From Dysgonomonas hofstadii (GTDB lineage: Bacteria > Bacteroidota > Bacteroidia > Bacteroidales > Dysgonomonadaceae): a stretch of DNA of 64,000 nt. Both the position numbers and the translations under genes were made by a program. The stretch is taken from assembly GCF_014196915.1 (NCBI RefSeq), contig NZ_JACIEP010000010.1, positions 92,746-156,745 on the forward strand, written 5' to 3'. How positions within the stretch are numbered: the stretch's first letter is position 1; every line of letters starts with the position of its first letter. This document shows positions 26,661 through 34,889 of this stretch, one piece after another. The notes beneath the pieces are model-generated. The model was not told the DNA's origin and made no database searches. It saw only the letters and a program-made list of their open reading frames with translations.

Positions 26661-27048
26661 AATAATTATTCACTGCTCGGCTACAAAAGAAGGGCAGCAT
26701 TTTACCGTAGAGGATATAGATCGTTGGCATCGCGAGCGCGGCTTTGCAAAGATAGGCTACCATCATGTGATATATCTTGATGGATCGGTACACAAGGGCA
26801 GGGACGAATCGCTGCTCGGGGCTCATTGCCTGGGACATAATGCAACGTCGATAGGTATATGCTACATCGGAGGTCTCGATGTAGATGGTAAACCAAAAGA
26901 TACCCGGACAGAAGCTCAGCGGGCATCTCTGAAAAAACTTGTTGGCGAGCTGAAAGTGAGATATCCAAAAGCTACTATTCACGGACATAATGAGTTTGCG
27001 GCAAAAGCCTGTCCTTGTTTCAATGTGAAAAAAGAATTCAATTATTAA
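26644..27048 (+). CDS. N-acetylmuramoyl-L-alanine amidase (phage endolysin)
   Basis: A 134-residue single-domain amidase_2/PGRP-type protein with no signal peptide. Conserved features: IIIHCSATKEG (His10 zinc ligand), YHHVIYLDGSVHKGRDE, HNATSIGICYIGGLD and HGHNEFAAKACPCF with likely zinc ligands His113 or His115 and Cys123. It cleaves the amide bond between N-acetylmuramate and L-alanine in peptidoglycan. It depends on the overlapping holin for release. The length is the normal minimum for such endolysins. Confidence 0.92.
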   Translation: MRKIDKIIIHCSATKEGQHFTVEDIDRWHRERGFAKIGYHHVIYLDGSVHKGRDESLLGAHCLGHNATSIGICYIGGLDVDGKPKDTRTEAQRASLKKLVGELKVRYPKATIHGHNEFAAKACPCFNVKKEFNY

Positions 27049-27600
27049 CAACGCCAATCAGTATTTGAAATTATTATGATTGTAAAAAATAATCGTTCAA
27101 TTGTACTAACGCACCCTTCGGGTTTGTTTTTCATTTTGACTCGCCTTCGCTTCGTCGATCGTTGATTGGCATTGCCCAAAACGAAACAAAAGGCTAGTGC
27201 TTTGTTCCCCGCCGACCTGTCAACGGTTTGCCGGCTAAACTAAATAAACTCGCCTGCGGCTCAGACAATATTTGGTTTCACACCGTCTTCACCGGACAGG
27301 TGCCCGTCGTAGGAACCTATGCACGGGAAGCTGACGCACGACAGGGAATTACCCTCCCTTGAGGTGGCTTCGCCCGGTGGCATTAAGCCGTAGTGCGGGG
27401 CACCCGTCAGGCGAGAGGGGCGTGAAATGGGAAGCGTCCGCAGGACAATCTTTCCATTTAGTCCCTGAGCCTGTAACGGGTCGCACGGAGGATGAGCCAC
27501 CAAAGCGTTTTTGGTTCCTTTTGCGGCTTTGGGCAAAAGGAACACAAGCAATCTTCGATTGCGCGTAGCTAAAGAAAATAGAACGTATAAATTTAACTAC
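27049..27600. repeat. Large foldback element, copy A
   Basis: Non-coding, about 550 bp. The left end has AATCAGTATTTGAAATTATT then TACTAACGCACC, and the right end has GATTGCGCGTAGCTAAAGAA and AATAGAAC. Inside are CGCCTGCGGCTCAGACAATA, GGTGGCATTAAGCCG and GAGCCTGTAACGGGTCGCAC, all shared with copies B (31240-32290) and C (39283-40081). It separates the amidase gene from the second spike block. Short open frames inside are not conserved in reading frame and are not genes. Confidence 0.8.
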
Positions 27601-27632
27601 TTATTCATATAACAACTAAAACTTAAAAAACT

Positions 27633-27869
27633 ATGTTACAGATTATCAAAAATGAAAAAAGCCTTTCCTTTATAAATGGAGCCAACAAGAATGAAAGACC
27701 ATTCAATACGGTTGACTATAATATTGTGAACGGAGACACAGTTATTTTCCAGCATGTAAATACCAGGACAACTCTTCTTTCCGAGAAGATAGAAAATATT
27801 GAAGTTGACGGAGTACAACTGACTGCTGAGAATGTCGATGAAAAGCTTCAGGACATACTTTTTTTCTAA
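27633..27869 (+). CDS. Small phage protein preceding the second spike gene
   Basis: A 78-residue protein with LSFINGANKNERPFNTVDY, VEVDGVQLTAENVDEKLQ-like C-terminal sequence (IEVDGVQLTAENVDEKLQDI) and a terminal ILFF. The VDGVQLTxENVDEKL motif is frequent in Bacteroidota phage fibre-cluster proteins. The stop lies in a T7 tract, and reading continues in other frames into the spike gene (see findings). It could therefore be a separate small gene or the 5' part of a longer one. Confidence 0.6.
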   Translation: MLQIIKNEKSLSFINGANKNERPFNTVDYNIVNGDTVIFQHVNTRTTLLSEKIENIEVDGVQLTAENVDEKLQDILFF

Positions 27870-27872
27870 GGA

Positions 27873-27977
27873 GGGGATCGAGGCTGTTAATCAGGAAGTT
27901 TGTTTCCCAATTGTCCCGGTTGGGAATAGATGTGGATGAAGCTTCGGTCAGGGAATTATACAATAGCCTCGATCCCC
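27873..27977. repeat. Perfect 13-bp inverted repeat at the start of the spike gene
   Basis: GGGGATCGAGGCT at 27873-27885 and AGCCTCGATCCCC at 27965-27977 flank the TTG start. An inner CCCAA...TTGGG pair lies at 27906-27924. The hairpin could control translation or mark a recombination scar. Confidence 0.7.
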
Positions 27978-29881
27978 ATATCAAGGAAAATGCAAAAATT
28001 ATTTTATTGCCGGTAGCAACTGCTACCGGTACAGTGTATGCCATGGATAACGAAACAGGAGAACCTGTGTCTTTTGATTTTGCACGGGCGTCTTCTGCTA
28101 CACACTTCTCTTCAGACCGGCATATCGGTGAAGCCGGCATAAATGTTCCCCGTATCGACTATGGAAACTATTCGGACAATACGAAATTATTGATCGAAAA
28201 AGCCAGTACAAACCTTTTAGTAGATTCTATGTTGAACTTAGGTTTATCAGAAAGTGGTATTTCTACAAGTTCAAAAATTGATATCAATTGGTATAACTTC
28301 TTTAGTAAAGCTGCTAGTTTACACAAACCTGCGGAAGCTCCGAATTATAGTTATCTGTATAAAAATGTGACATATAGTAATGATGGGTATTATATAGCGA
28401 GTTTCTTTACAAGAACACCTACTGGAGTTGCTCCCAAAATAACAAGTGTGTATAATACATCAGATGTAAAAGTATCTGTTCGTAATGGAGGAAGTACAAA
28501 TCAAACTCTTTATGATTCGGTGGACGGCACTACATTTAGAGTGTCGGGTATTGCAAATGTAGTTGATACACCAAACACAGGAGGTGCTGGAGCTGCAAAA
28601 CGATACGATAATTTAGAGGGAGACATATACGTTACCGGATATCAGTTAGAGACAGGTACAGGGATATCATCTTATATTCCGACGTCTGAAAGTACAGTAA
28701 CCCGTTCGGCAGATCTGCTAAAGTACACGTTGAATAAGCCTGTAAAAGCTATGATTAAAACAGTTAATAATGGTGTTATTGAACTGGAATTACCAATAGG
28801 AGAGTGGAATATACATGATGACATTCCTACTAGTGATGGAATAGAATATATTGTCTTATTGGATACAGAGGCTACACTGGAAAATACATTTATACCTTTA
28901 GTAAAGGCTGATGGTGGAATTGTGGATGAAAACGCTTTATCAGAAGCATATAACGCTTTAACTGATGAAGAAAAAGATTCGGATGCGGTGATTATACCGG
29001 GTGCTTATACAGACGGTTTTGTTTATGGCATAAATAAGGATTTCTCTTTTGTTAAGTTGCCATTTGGCAGGTCATCGTCTGCAACTTTGTTCGATAAGGA
29101 CATGAATTTAGTTGTAACTGAATCTAATATGCCACGTATTGACTATGGTAATTATTCACAAGACGTTAAATTATTGATTGAGAAAAATGCGACTAATAGC
29201 TTGATATTCAATGGGATAATAGCTCAAAATGGTACGTTGACAAGAGTGGCAGAAAAGTATGAGAACGCTAGATTATATAGAGAGAGTGATACCAATACGT
29301 ATCATAGAGTGGCTATAAATTTAGAAGCGGTGGGTACTGAAATATCAAAACTAGCAGTGTCTGCCCTTGTTAGATATGATGGAACTCGAAAATATGCGAT
29401 AATGCGATTAACTGGTACAACTAATAATATGGGCACTATCGATTTAGAGAATAAATTAATTACTAATACAATAGCGGGTCTTAACATAAAAGTGGAAAAT
29501 TTAGGTAATGATTGGATGCGAATTTTAGCAAATGTAGATAATCCAAATTCAGAAGCATTAGTATTTTGGTTAACATCTTCTTTAATACCTGATTCTACAT
29601 CAGCCGTTCCTGCATTCGAGGGTGACCCGACACAAGGATTTGTATACGCTTTGGCACAAGCTGAAAAAGAGTCTGATGGTAATACATCAATTATCCCTAC
29701 TACAACATCCGCTGTTACCCGTTCGGCCGATCTTCTCTCTTATGATCTGGCGCGGGATTGCACTGTATATCTGAAAACGACTAAGCAGGAGATAACTCTA
29801 AACAAATTAGCAGGTATATGGAATATCCATGAAGATTTAAACAATGAAGGGATAATTTCAATACTTATCAAAAACAATTAA
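27911..29881 (+). CDS. Phage spike/fibre protein with duplicated binding domain
   Basis: A 656-residue protein. Two related domains, residues about 30-270 and 350-625, each carry FxxARASSAT / FGRSSSATLF, then NVPRIDYGNYSDNTKLLIEK / NMPRIDYGNYSQDVKLLIEK, and each ends TRSADLL-Y. This FARASSAT...PRIDY...LLIE pattern is typical of phage head-spike or tail-fibre carbohydrate-binding domains. The first start codon in frame is TTG at 27911, and the frame stays open back to 27842, so the true start is uncertain. Receptor or glycan binding is inferred. Confidence 0.75.
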   Translation: MSRLGIDVDEASVRELYNSLDPHIKENAKIILLPVATATGTVYAMDNETGEPVSFDFARASSATHFSSDRHIGEAGINVPRIDYGNYSDNTKLLIEKASTNLLVDSMLNLGLSESGISTSSKIDINWYNFFSKAASLHKPAEAPNYSYLYKNVTYSNDGYYIASFFTRTPTGVAPKITSVYNTSDVKVSVRNGGSTNQTLYDSVDGTTFRVSGIANVVDTPNTGGAGAAKRYDNLEGDIYVTGYQLETGTGISSYIPTSESTVTRSADLLKYTLNKPVKAMIKTVNNGVIELELPIGEWNIHDDIPTSDGIEYIVLLDTEATLENTFIPLVKADGGIVDENALSEAYNALTDEEKDSDAVIIPGAYTDGFVYGINKDFSFVKLPFGRSSSATLFDKDMNLVVTESNMPRIDYGNYSQDVKLLIEKNATNSLIFNGIIAQNGTLTRVAEKYENARLYRESDTNTYHRVAINLEAVGTEISKLAVSALVRYDGTRKYAIMRLTGTTNNMGTIDLENKLITNTIAGLNIKVENLGNDWMRILANVDNPNSEALVFWLTSSLIPDSTSAVPAFEGDPTQGFVYALAQAEKESDGNTSIIPTTTSAVTRSADLLSYDLARDCTVYLKTTKQEITLNKLAGIWNIHEDLNNEGIISILIKNN

Positions 29882-29883
29882 TA

Positions 29884-30180
29884 ATGGAAACAAAATACTA
29901 TTCGTGTAAAGAAAAACAAGAATTGACAGATGCTTTTAAAAAAGTAACCGATCTTTCAGAATTAAACAACTATGATGATTGGAATATCAGCATAGATATT
30001 GTAGGGAAAGTTAATACCACTCCATCAATTTATGACGAAGAGGGCAATATTATAGAAAAAAACGAACCCACATGGACAGATTTCTTATTTAATGTAATCT
30101 TTGTAACAAACCGGTACATAGATTTATTTAAAGACTTTAAAGAAGAAAACCCTGAAACCCCATTCCGTAAATTCGCATGA
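29884..30180 (+). CDS. Small acidic phage module protein
   Basis: A 98-residue protein with no signal peptide, beginning METKYYSCKEKQELTDAFKK, containing IYDEEGNIIEKNEPTWTDFL and ending in a basic/acidic tail. It starts two bases after the spike stop codon and overlaps the next start (ATGA). The position suggests a fibre chaperone or spike-associated protein. The family is not recognised. Confidence 0.65.
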   Translation: METKYYSCKEKQELTDAFKKVTDLSELNNYDDWNISIDIVGKVNTTPSIYDEEGNIIEKNEPTWTDFLFNVIFVTNRYIDLFKDFKEENPETPFRKFA

Positions 30181-30587
30181 GAAACAGATTATACCGGTTT
30201 TATTTGTTCCTGGTAATAGTTGTGGCTATTGCCTTTCCGGCTTGCCGTACAAAAATGATGTATGTGCCTGTCGAAAGTGTCAGAACAGAATATCAGGAAC
30301 GGATAATCAAAGATTCACTTCATCTTTACGATTCAGTATTTGTGAAACTGAAGGGGGATACGGTTTGGCTGGAAAAGTATAAATATCTCTATCGGGACAG
30401 GTTCCTTCGTGATTCAGTTTTTAAGACAGACTCCATACAGATACCCTATCCCGTTGAGGTTGAGAGAGAAATCAACAGGCTGACCTCCTTCCAGTCTTTC
30501 CAGCTATGGTGCGGGCGGATATTGATCTTATTGTTTGTCGGATTGCTTGGAATCAGATGGATGAAAAAAGATTATATAAATAAATGA
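30177..30587 (+). CDS. Candidate unimolecular spanin (lipoprotein with C-terminal membrane helix)
   Basis: A 136-residue protein with an N-terminal signal peptide and lipobox (AIAFPAC, Cys about 22). A charged, extended periplasmic stretch (residues 25-100, with VRTEYQERIIKDSLHLYDSV) follows. Near the C-terminus a single transmembrane helix (ILILLFVGLLGIRWM) is followed by a short basic tail. An outer-membrane lipid anchor plus an inner-membrane helix in one chain is the layout of unimolecular spanins such as T1 gp11 (established). Such proteins fuse the membranes in the last step of lysis. Its place at the end of a module with holin and amidase fits. The call is from topology, not homology. 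Confidence 0.65.
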   Translation: MRNRLYRFYLFLVIVVAIAFPACRTKMMYVPVESVRTEYQERIIKDSLHLYDSVFVKLKGDTVWLEKYKYLYRDRFLRDSVFKTDSIQIPYPVEVEREINRLTSFQSFQLWCGRILILLFVGLLGIRWMKKDYINK

Positions 30588-30625
30588 CAATTCCCTGTGG
30601 CTCTACGTACAGGGAATTGTTTATT
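30587..30625 (+). terminator. Terminator closing the phage late module
   Basis: A perfect 11-bp stem ACAATTCCCTG / CAGGGAATTGT with a 12-base loop is followed by TTATTTT. It begins at the last base of the stop codon. Confidence 0.9.
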
Positions 30626-30773
30626 TTAAGACAGGTTGAAGTTATTTAACTAAATCAGGAGAACAGGATAGTGTCGGTGTCTGTTCAAACGCAATAGGGT
30701 AGTGGCGCTGTGTTATTTGCCGGCTGTTGAAATTCCCTGTAAGTTGATTAAAAACCTTTAATACCAATCAATT

Positions 30774-31157
30774 ATGTCAGTAAAAACAAACCCCGTAGTA
30801 TGGTTCGAGATTTATGTAAATGATATGGCCCGGGCTCAAAAATTCTATGAAACAGTTTTAGATAAAGAGTTACAAAGGCACGATGGTGAAGACTACGAAA
30901 TGGCCTTTTTCCCGTGGGCAGATGATATGAATGCGCCTAATGCGTCGGGAGGATTGTGCCGGATGAAGGAGATGAAACCCGGAGGAAATGGAACGGTCGT
31001 TTATTTTGGCTGTGAAGACTGTGCTACAGAAGCAAGCCGTGTAGAAGCTGCCGGAGGCAAAATATTGCAACCGAAATTCTCTATTGGTGAACACGGATTC
31101 ATTGTGTTATTCCTCGATAGCGAAGGAAATACTGTCGGGCTGCATTCGATGAAGTAA
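30774..31157 (+). CDS. VOC-family (glyoxalase/dioxygenase-like) protein
   Basis: A 127-residue single VOC domain: VVWFEIYVNDMARAQKFYET at the start, ASGGLCRMKEM in the middle, and HGFIVLFLDSEGNTVGLHS at the end with the typical ExNxVGLHS metal/substrate strand. This is the common small VOC type annotated as glyoxalase-like. Its reaction cannot be set from sequence. It is a monocistronic host gene with a terminator downstream, located between the late phage module and a foldback repeat. Confidence 0.9.
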   Translation: MSVKTNPVVWFEIYVNDMARAQKFYETVLDKELQRHDGEDYEMAFFPWADDMNAPNASGGLCRMKEMKPGGNGTVVYFGCEDCATEASRVEAAGGKILQPKFSIGEHGFIVLFLDSEGNTVGLHSMK

Positions 31158-31183
31158 GATGATCTACTGATCTACAATAAAAA

Positions 31184-31222
31184 ATAAGCAGTTACCGTTG
31201 ATACAGTAGCTGCTTGTTTTAT
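31184..31222 (+). terminator. Terminator after the VOC gene
   Basis: An AAGCAGTTAC...GTAGCTGCTT stem-loop is followed by GTTTTATATTTG. Confidence 0.75.
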
Positions 31223-31239
31223 ATTTGAGCATGAATAGG

Positions 31240-32290
31240 TAATGCGAATCTGCAGTTCGATTTAATCGTTCTATTTTACTAACGCGCCTTCCGGCTTGTC
31301 TTCTTTCAACTTTTTTCTTGATAAAAAAGTTACAAAAACTAATTAAGATTGAATACACTACGTTCGGTAAATTTCAAGCAAGCTTGACTTTACTCTCACT
31401 TAAACGTGTATTTCAAGGCTTCATTCCTCCGGCGACCCAAAACCAGCGTTGCGGCTGAACAAAAAGAACTCGCTCATCAGCAGGGCTAAATACGAATCTT
31501 ACGTGTAAGCTCGAACAGCTTTTTGTTCTACGCCTCCACTGCCGGATTGGGTGCCCCGCCTGCGGAACGGATGCCGGAGTCGCAATGCGACGACAAGAAA
31601 TATTCTGCCTTATCAGGCGTCCGCCCGGTGGCATTAGTCCGAAGTGCGGGTACCCGTCAGGAGAAAGGGGCGTGAAACCAAATACTGTCTGAGCCGCAGG
31701 CGAGTTTATTTGGTTTAGCCCCTGAGCCTGTAACGGGTCGCATGAAGGATGAGCCACCAAAGCATTTTTGCATCCTTTTTTTGCTTAGGAAAAAAGGATG
31801 GCAAGTAATCTTCGATTACGCGCAGTAAAAAATAGAACGTCTATTTATTGCCCTTGCTCGCGCAGAAACAACGTTCGAGGAGCAGATGCGATTCAATTCC
31901 AGTCTGTGTGTTGCGACAAAAAAAGATCGCTCGAGAAGGCACGGACAAGATGTCCGCGCCAGCGAGAGGCCCCGCACTACGGATCAATGCCACCGGGCGG
32001 ACGCCTGATAAGGCAGAATATTTCTTGTCGTCGCATTGCGACTCCGGCATCATGTCCGCAGCAGGGGCACCCACCCTGCGAAAGCGGCGTGAAACTAAAT
32101 ACTGTCTGAGCCGCAGGCGAGTTTATTTAGTTTAGCCGCTGAGCAGATGGTGGGTCTGTGAGGACTGCAGCCTTGATTTTTTGTAACTTTTGTATCAAGA
32201 CAAAAGTTGAGAGAACAAATCGGCTGGCGCGTTAGTAAGATAGAGCGATTTCTTATTACAATCATAATAATTCAACTACTGATTGGCAAG
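31240..32290. repeat. Large foldback element, copy B (composite)
   Basis: About 1.05 kb, non-coding. Left end ATGCGAATCTGCAGTTCGAT with TACTAACGCGCC, right end GCGTTAGTAAG...ACAATCATAATAATTCAACT-ACTGATTGGC, which is the inverse of the left ends of copies A and C. A 50-60 bp block around GTCGCAATGCGACGACAAGA at 31570-31622 reappears inverted at 31988-32051. Shared words with A and C include TGAGCCTGTAACGGGTCGCA and AATCTTCGATTACGCGCAGT. Open frames here overlap on both strands and look spurious. Confidence 0.8.
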
Positions 32291-32374
32291 AATAAGTAAT
32301 GGGGATTAGTCGTTAATTGAGCATAATAAGCGTCCGGTTTTTATACGATAACAAAAAATTATTTTAGTCATTCA

Positions 32375-33385
32375 TTACGGTTTTTCTACCTGCTCCCCGT
32401 TTTTGTAACTGGCAAACCGGCCATCCTCCGGCTTATTCACCGGTCCGGGACTGTTCCATTGCCATCCTCCAAATTGAGTGAGTTCGTAGTCCGCGATGGC
32501 TTGCTCTATTTCCTGACGGGTATTCATCACAAATGGACCGTACGATGATACCGACTCACGTATAGGTTCACCTTCGAGTAACAAGAGCCGCGTCCCGGCA
32601 TTGCCATTTTTTATTATTATATCATCGTTCCCACTGAGGTCGGCAAAGTGGTCGACAGGCAGTTCCCTGTCTTCTACAGTGACTCCTCCGCCCTCGTAGC
32701 AGTATAGCATGCGATTCAGGGTGAGAGATACCTTTGGTATAGTCAGTTCGGCGTGAGGTGGCATCGTTATCAGCCAGATGCCCACATGGTTGTTTCGGTC
32801 ATAAGCCCAGGAGGCCGGCAGCGGATCGAGTGAGTTTACATCTTTATACGACCCGGCAATGACCCTTATCCGGCTGATATTTCCGTTCCTGTCCTTTTCT
32901 TCAGCAACGGGTATCTGTTCGTGCCACAACATTTTATAATTGGGCTCTGCAAATTTATTTTTCTTTGGCAGGTTGAGCCATATCTGGAAAAGTTCCATCG
33001 GGTTGTCTTCCGTTTCAGATATTACGGGGAACATTTCCGAATGCTGAATACCTGCTCCGGCAGTCATCCATTGCACATCACCCTGTCCGTAACGGCCACA
33101 CGAACCGAGTGAATCGAAATGGTCGGCAAACCCCTCGGTGACCACCGTAACGGTTTCGAACCCACGATGAGGATGTACAGGGAATCCCGGAACTGTATTG
33201 CCATAGTACATACGCCAGGGCGCATGATGATCGAAGTCTTCGCCAGGTTGTCTGCTGTCCAGATAATAAGCAGGTTCCTGTTTGCCATTACCTTTCGGAA
33301 AATGATCTTTGTGGTGGAAACACACTATAAACGGGTTTTTCACTTCGAGCTGGAAACCCATTTTACCGATCCTGATTACTTTCAT
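32375..33385 (-). CDS. Pirin-family cupin protein
   Basis: A start at 33385 (MKVIRIGKMGFQLEVKNPF) gives 336 residues. The longer frame to 33421 would begin with a TTG that lies inside a perfect -7 promoter box (TATATTTG, minus strand 33419-33426), so it cannot be the start. Two cupin domains are visible. The N-terminal pirin signature includes GFPVHPHRGFETVTVVTEGF, GDVQWMTAGAGIQHSEM and the metal-binding His residues. The C-terminal part includes ASYKNGEQVEK. Bacterial pirins can act as quercetinase or redox-linked regulators. The role here is unknown. Confidence 0.9.
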   Translation of the reverse strand: MKVIRIGKMGFQLEVKNPFIVCFHHKDHFPKGNGKQEPAYYLDSRQPGEDFDHHAPWRMYYGNTVPGFPVHPHRGFETVTVVTEGFADHFDSLGSCGRYGQGDVQWMTAGAGIQHSEMFPVISETEDNPMELFQIWLNLPKKNKFAEPNYKMLWHEQIPVAEEKDRNGNISRIRVIAGSYKDVNSLDPLPASWAYDRNNHVGIWLITMPPHAELTIPKVSLTLNRMLYCYEGGGVTVEDRELPVDHFADLSGNDDIIIKNGNAGTRLLLLEGEPIRESVSSYGPFVMNTRQEIEQAIADYELTQFGGWQWNSPGPVNKPEDGRFASYKNGEQVEKP

Positions 33386-33418
33386 ATCTTTTGTGGATTT
33401 ATCGTTATACCTATTTAA

Positions 33419-33426
33419 CAAATATA
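33419..33426 (-). promoter_or_regulatory. -7 promoter element of the pirin gene
   Basis: TATATTTG on the minus strand matches the Bacteroides TAnnTTTG -7 consensus. It is 33 bases upstream of the chosen ATG. No clear -33 TTTG was seen. Confidence 0.55.
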
Positions 33427-33512
33427 GTGAATAAAAAGTTATACCAGAAGTAGTTGAAATATAAAGAATTCAAATCACGGCATCTAAATTATCCTATATT
33501 TAAGGAAATACC

Positions 33513-33520
33513 TATCTTTG
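33513..33520 (+). promoter_or_regulatory. -7 promoter element of the acetyltransferase gene
   Basis: TATCTTTG (TAnnTTTG) lies 21 bases before the ATG at 33542. It overlaps the alternative TTG start at 33518 and so argues against that start. Confidence 0.6.
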
Positions 33521-33541
33521 AACAATAGAATAAAACAGATT

Positions 33542-34102
33542 ATGACAGAAAAAGAGAAAGCTGCAAAAGGTTTGCTATACGATGCCAACTACGACGAGGA
33601 GATTCTCAGGGAGAGGGAAATAGCCAATGACATACTTTTCAATTATAACATGACGCCTCCGGGCAGAAAAGAAGAACGCCAGCAAATGATGCGCCTTCTT
33701 TTGGGTAAAACCGGAGAAAACTTTTCGATCAGTTCCCCGTTTAACTGCGATTATGGTTATAATATAGAATTGGGAGAGAATTTCTATTCTAATGTGAATC
33801 TTGTTATTCTCGATGGTGCAAAAGTGACTATCGGCGACAACGCCTTCATTGCCCCAAATGTAGGAATCTACACAGCAGGGCATCCACTCGACGCAGAACA
33901 GCGCAACCAGGGACTTGAATACGCATATCCCGTAACTATTGGTAATAATGTATGGATAGGCGCGGGTGTGAGCATACTTCCCGGTGTGACAATCGGCGAC
34001 AATACAGTGATTGCGGCAGGGAGCGTGGTCACAAAAGATATTCCGTCCCATTGTGTGGCGGCAGGTAATCCCGCCGTTGTGAAAAAACGGCTGAAAGAAT
34101 GA
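33542..34102 (+). CDS. Sugar O-acetyltransferase, maltose/galactoside type
   Basis: A 186-residue protein starting MTEKEKAAKGLLYDANYDEE, the standard N-terminal Mac domain of Maa/LacA enzymes. It is followed by left-handed beta-helix hexapeptide repeats (IGDNAFIAPNVGIYTAGHPL, IGNNVWIGAGVSILPGVTIG) and GNPAVV. The catalytic His is in TAGHPLD. The enzyme transfers acetyl from acetyl-CoA to a sugar 6-hydroxyl. The gene is followed eight bases later by a secreted hypothetical protein in the same direction. Confidence 0.93.
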   Translation: MTEKEKAAKGLLYDANYDEEILREREIANDILFNYNMTPPGRKEERQQMMRLLLGKTGENFSISSPFNCDYGYNIELGENFYSNVNLVILDGAKVTIGDNAFIAPNVGIYTAGHPLDAEQRNQGLEYAYPVTIGNNVWIGAGVSILPGVTIGDNTVIAAGSVVTKDIPSHCVAAGNPAVVKKRLKE

Positions 34103-34109
34103 TGAGTGA

Positions 34110-34853
34110 ATGAAAAGATATATTTACTTTATCATATTATTGTTTGCATTCTCAGTTTCTCTGGATGCTCAGATATATAACGAACCTCTCGATATAGAAT
34201 TCAACTCGGTGATGTACACTCCCGGCGATACGGTGAAAAATTATATCGTAATGTCGTGTACGGGTGTGCATTACAGAGACAAGAAAACAGGCAAGAAGGT
34301 GAGTGATACCTGGTATCTCGAATGGCCTTTGCCTGTGCATACGTCGATGGCTGAGGGACAACTGGAAGAAATATTTCAGGTGGGTAAGGGAATCGTTACG
34401 GAAAATAAAGCCGAACTGTTCTTCAAATTTGCACCTATGCCACAATATGAAAAACTGGACTTTTGTCCTATTCCTTTAGTGCAATTTCCTTTAGAGGATG
34501 GAAAAGAGTGGACGTGGAATATTGAAGTAATCCCTACCAGTTACCCTACCGAGGTAGAGGGTGCTAACGGTAAAGAATGGAAACTGATAAGAGATACAAC
34601 CATAGTGGAAAGCGTTTACCGTGTGAAAAGGAAAAGGGACTGGTTTTTTTCGCAGGAGAAAGACTTTATCGAATGCTACGAAATAGAGGCTGTTGGCAAC
34701 AGTAAGAAAGGAGAAACCCGTCTTACTACTTACTTTTCGCCGAAATACGGGTTTGTACATTTCGACTTCGAAACAGTGGACTTCAGGCGCTATGTGTTTG
34801 ATATGCGGCGGCGTTTTTTTGTGTCGCCCGACAGGTACAGGGATGTATATTAA
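34110..34853 (+). CDS. Secreted hypothetical protein
   Basis: A 247-residue protein with a signal peptide (IILLFAFSVSLDAQ). The body is beta-rich with YIVMSCTGVHYRDKKTGKK and ETRLTTYFSPKYGFVHFDF, the latter reminiscent of the closing strands of DUF3108- or lipoprotein-like periplasmic domains. No catalytic motif is visible. It lies eight bases after the acetyltransferase and is probably co-transcribed. Confidence 0.8.
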   Translation: MKRYIYFIILLFAFSVSLDAQIYNEPLDIEFNSVMYTPGDTVKNYIVMSCTGVHYRDKKTGKKVSDTWYLEWPLPVHTSMAEGQLEEIFQVGKGIVTENKAELFFKFAPMPQYEKLDFCPIPLVQFPLEDGKEWTWNIEVIPTSYPTEVEGANGKEWKLIRDTTIVESVYRVKRKRDWFFSQEKDFIECYEIEAVGNSKKGETRLTTYFSPKYGFVHFDFETVDFRRYVFDMRRRFFVSPDRYRDVY

Positions 34854-34889
34854 TAAAGCAAACGGGTTCTAATATCCCTGTAAAAGATT

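Larger units (their letters stand above)
19726..30587 (+). mobile_element. Phage late module (capsid, spikes, lysis) without terminase or tail genes
   Basis: Twelve to thirteen same-strand genes run from an XkdF-like protease to a spanin-shaped lipoprotein, closed by a terminator at 30587-30625. Head, fibre and lysis functions are recognisable. No terminase, portal, tape measure, tail tube, sheath, integrase or transposase is seen here or anywhere in the window. Host-type genes flank both sides and no attachment site or flanking tRNA is visible. Three spacers and one large gap hold repeats also found outside the module. Confidence 0.75.

Noticed and set aside
19726-30587. A diversity-generating retroelement for the two spike genes
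   Set aside because: No reverse transcriptase and no template/variable repeat pair was seen near the spike genes.
31413-32135. Several overlapping open frames of 77-115 codons in foldback copy B, similar ones in copies A and C
   Set aside because: They lie on both strands of a non-coding repeat, are not conserved in frame between copies and show no signal or domain.
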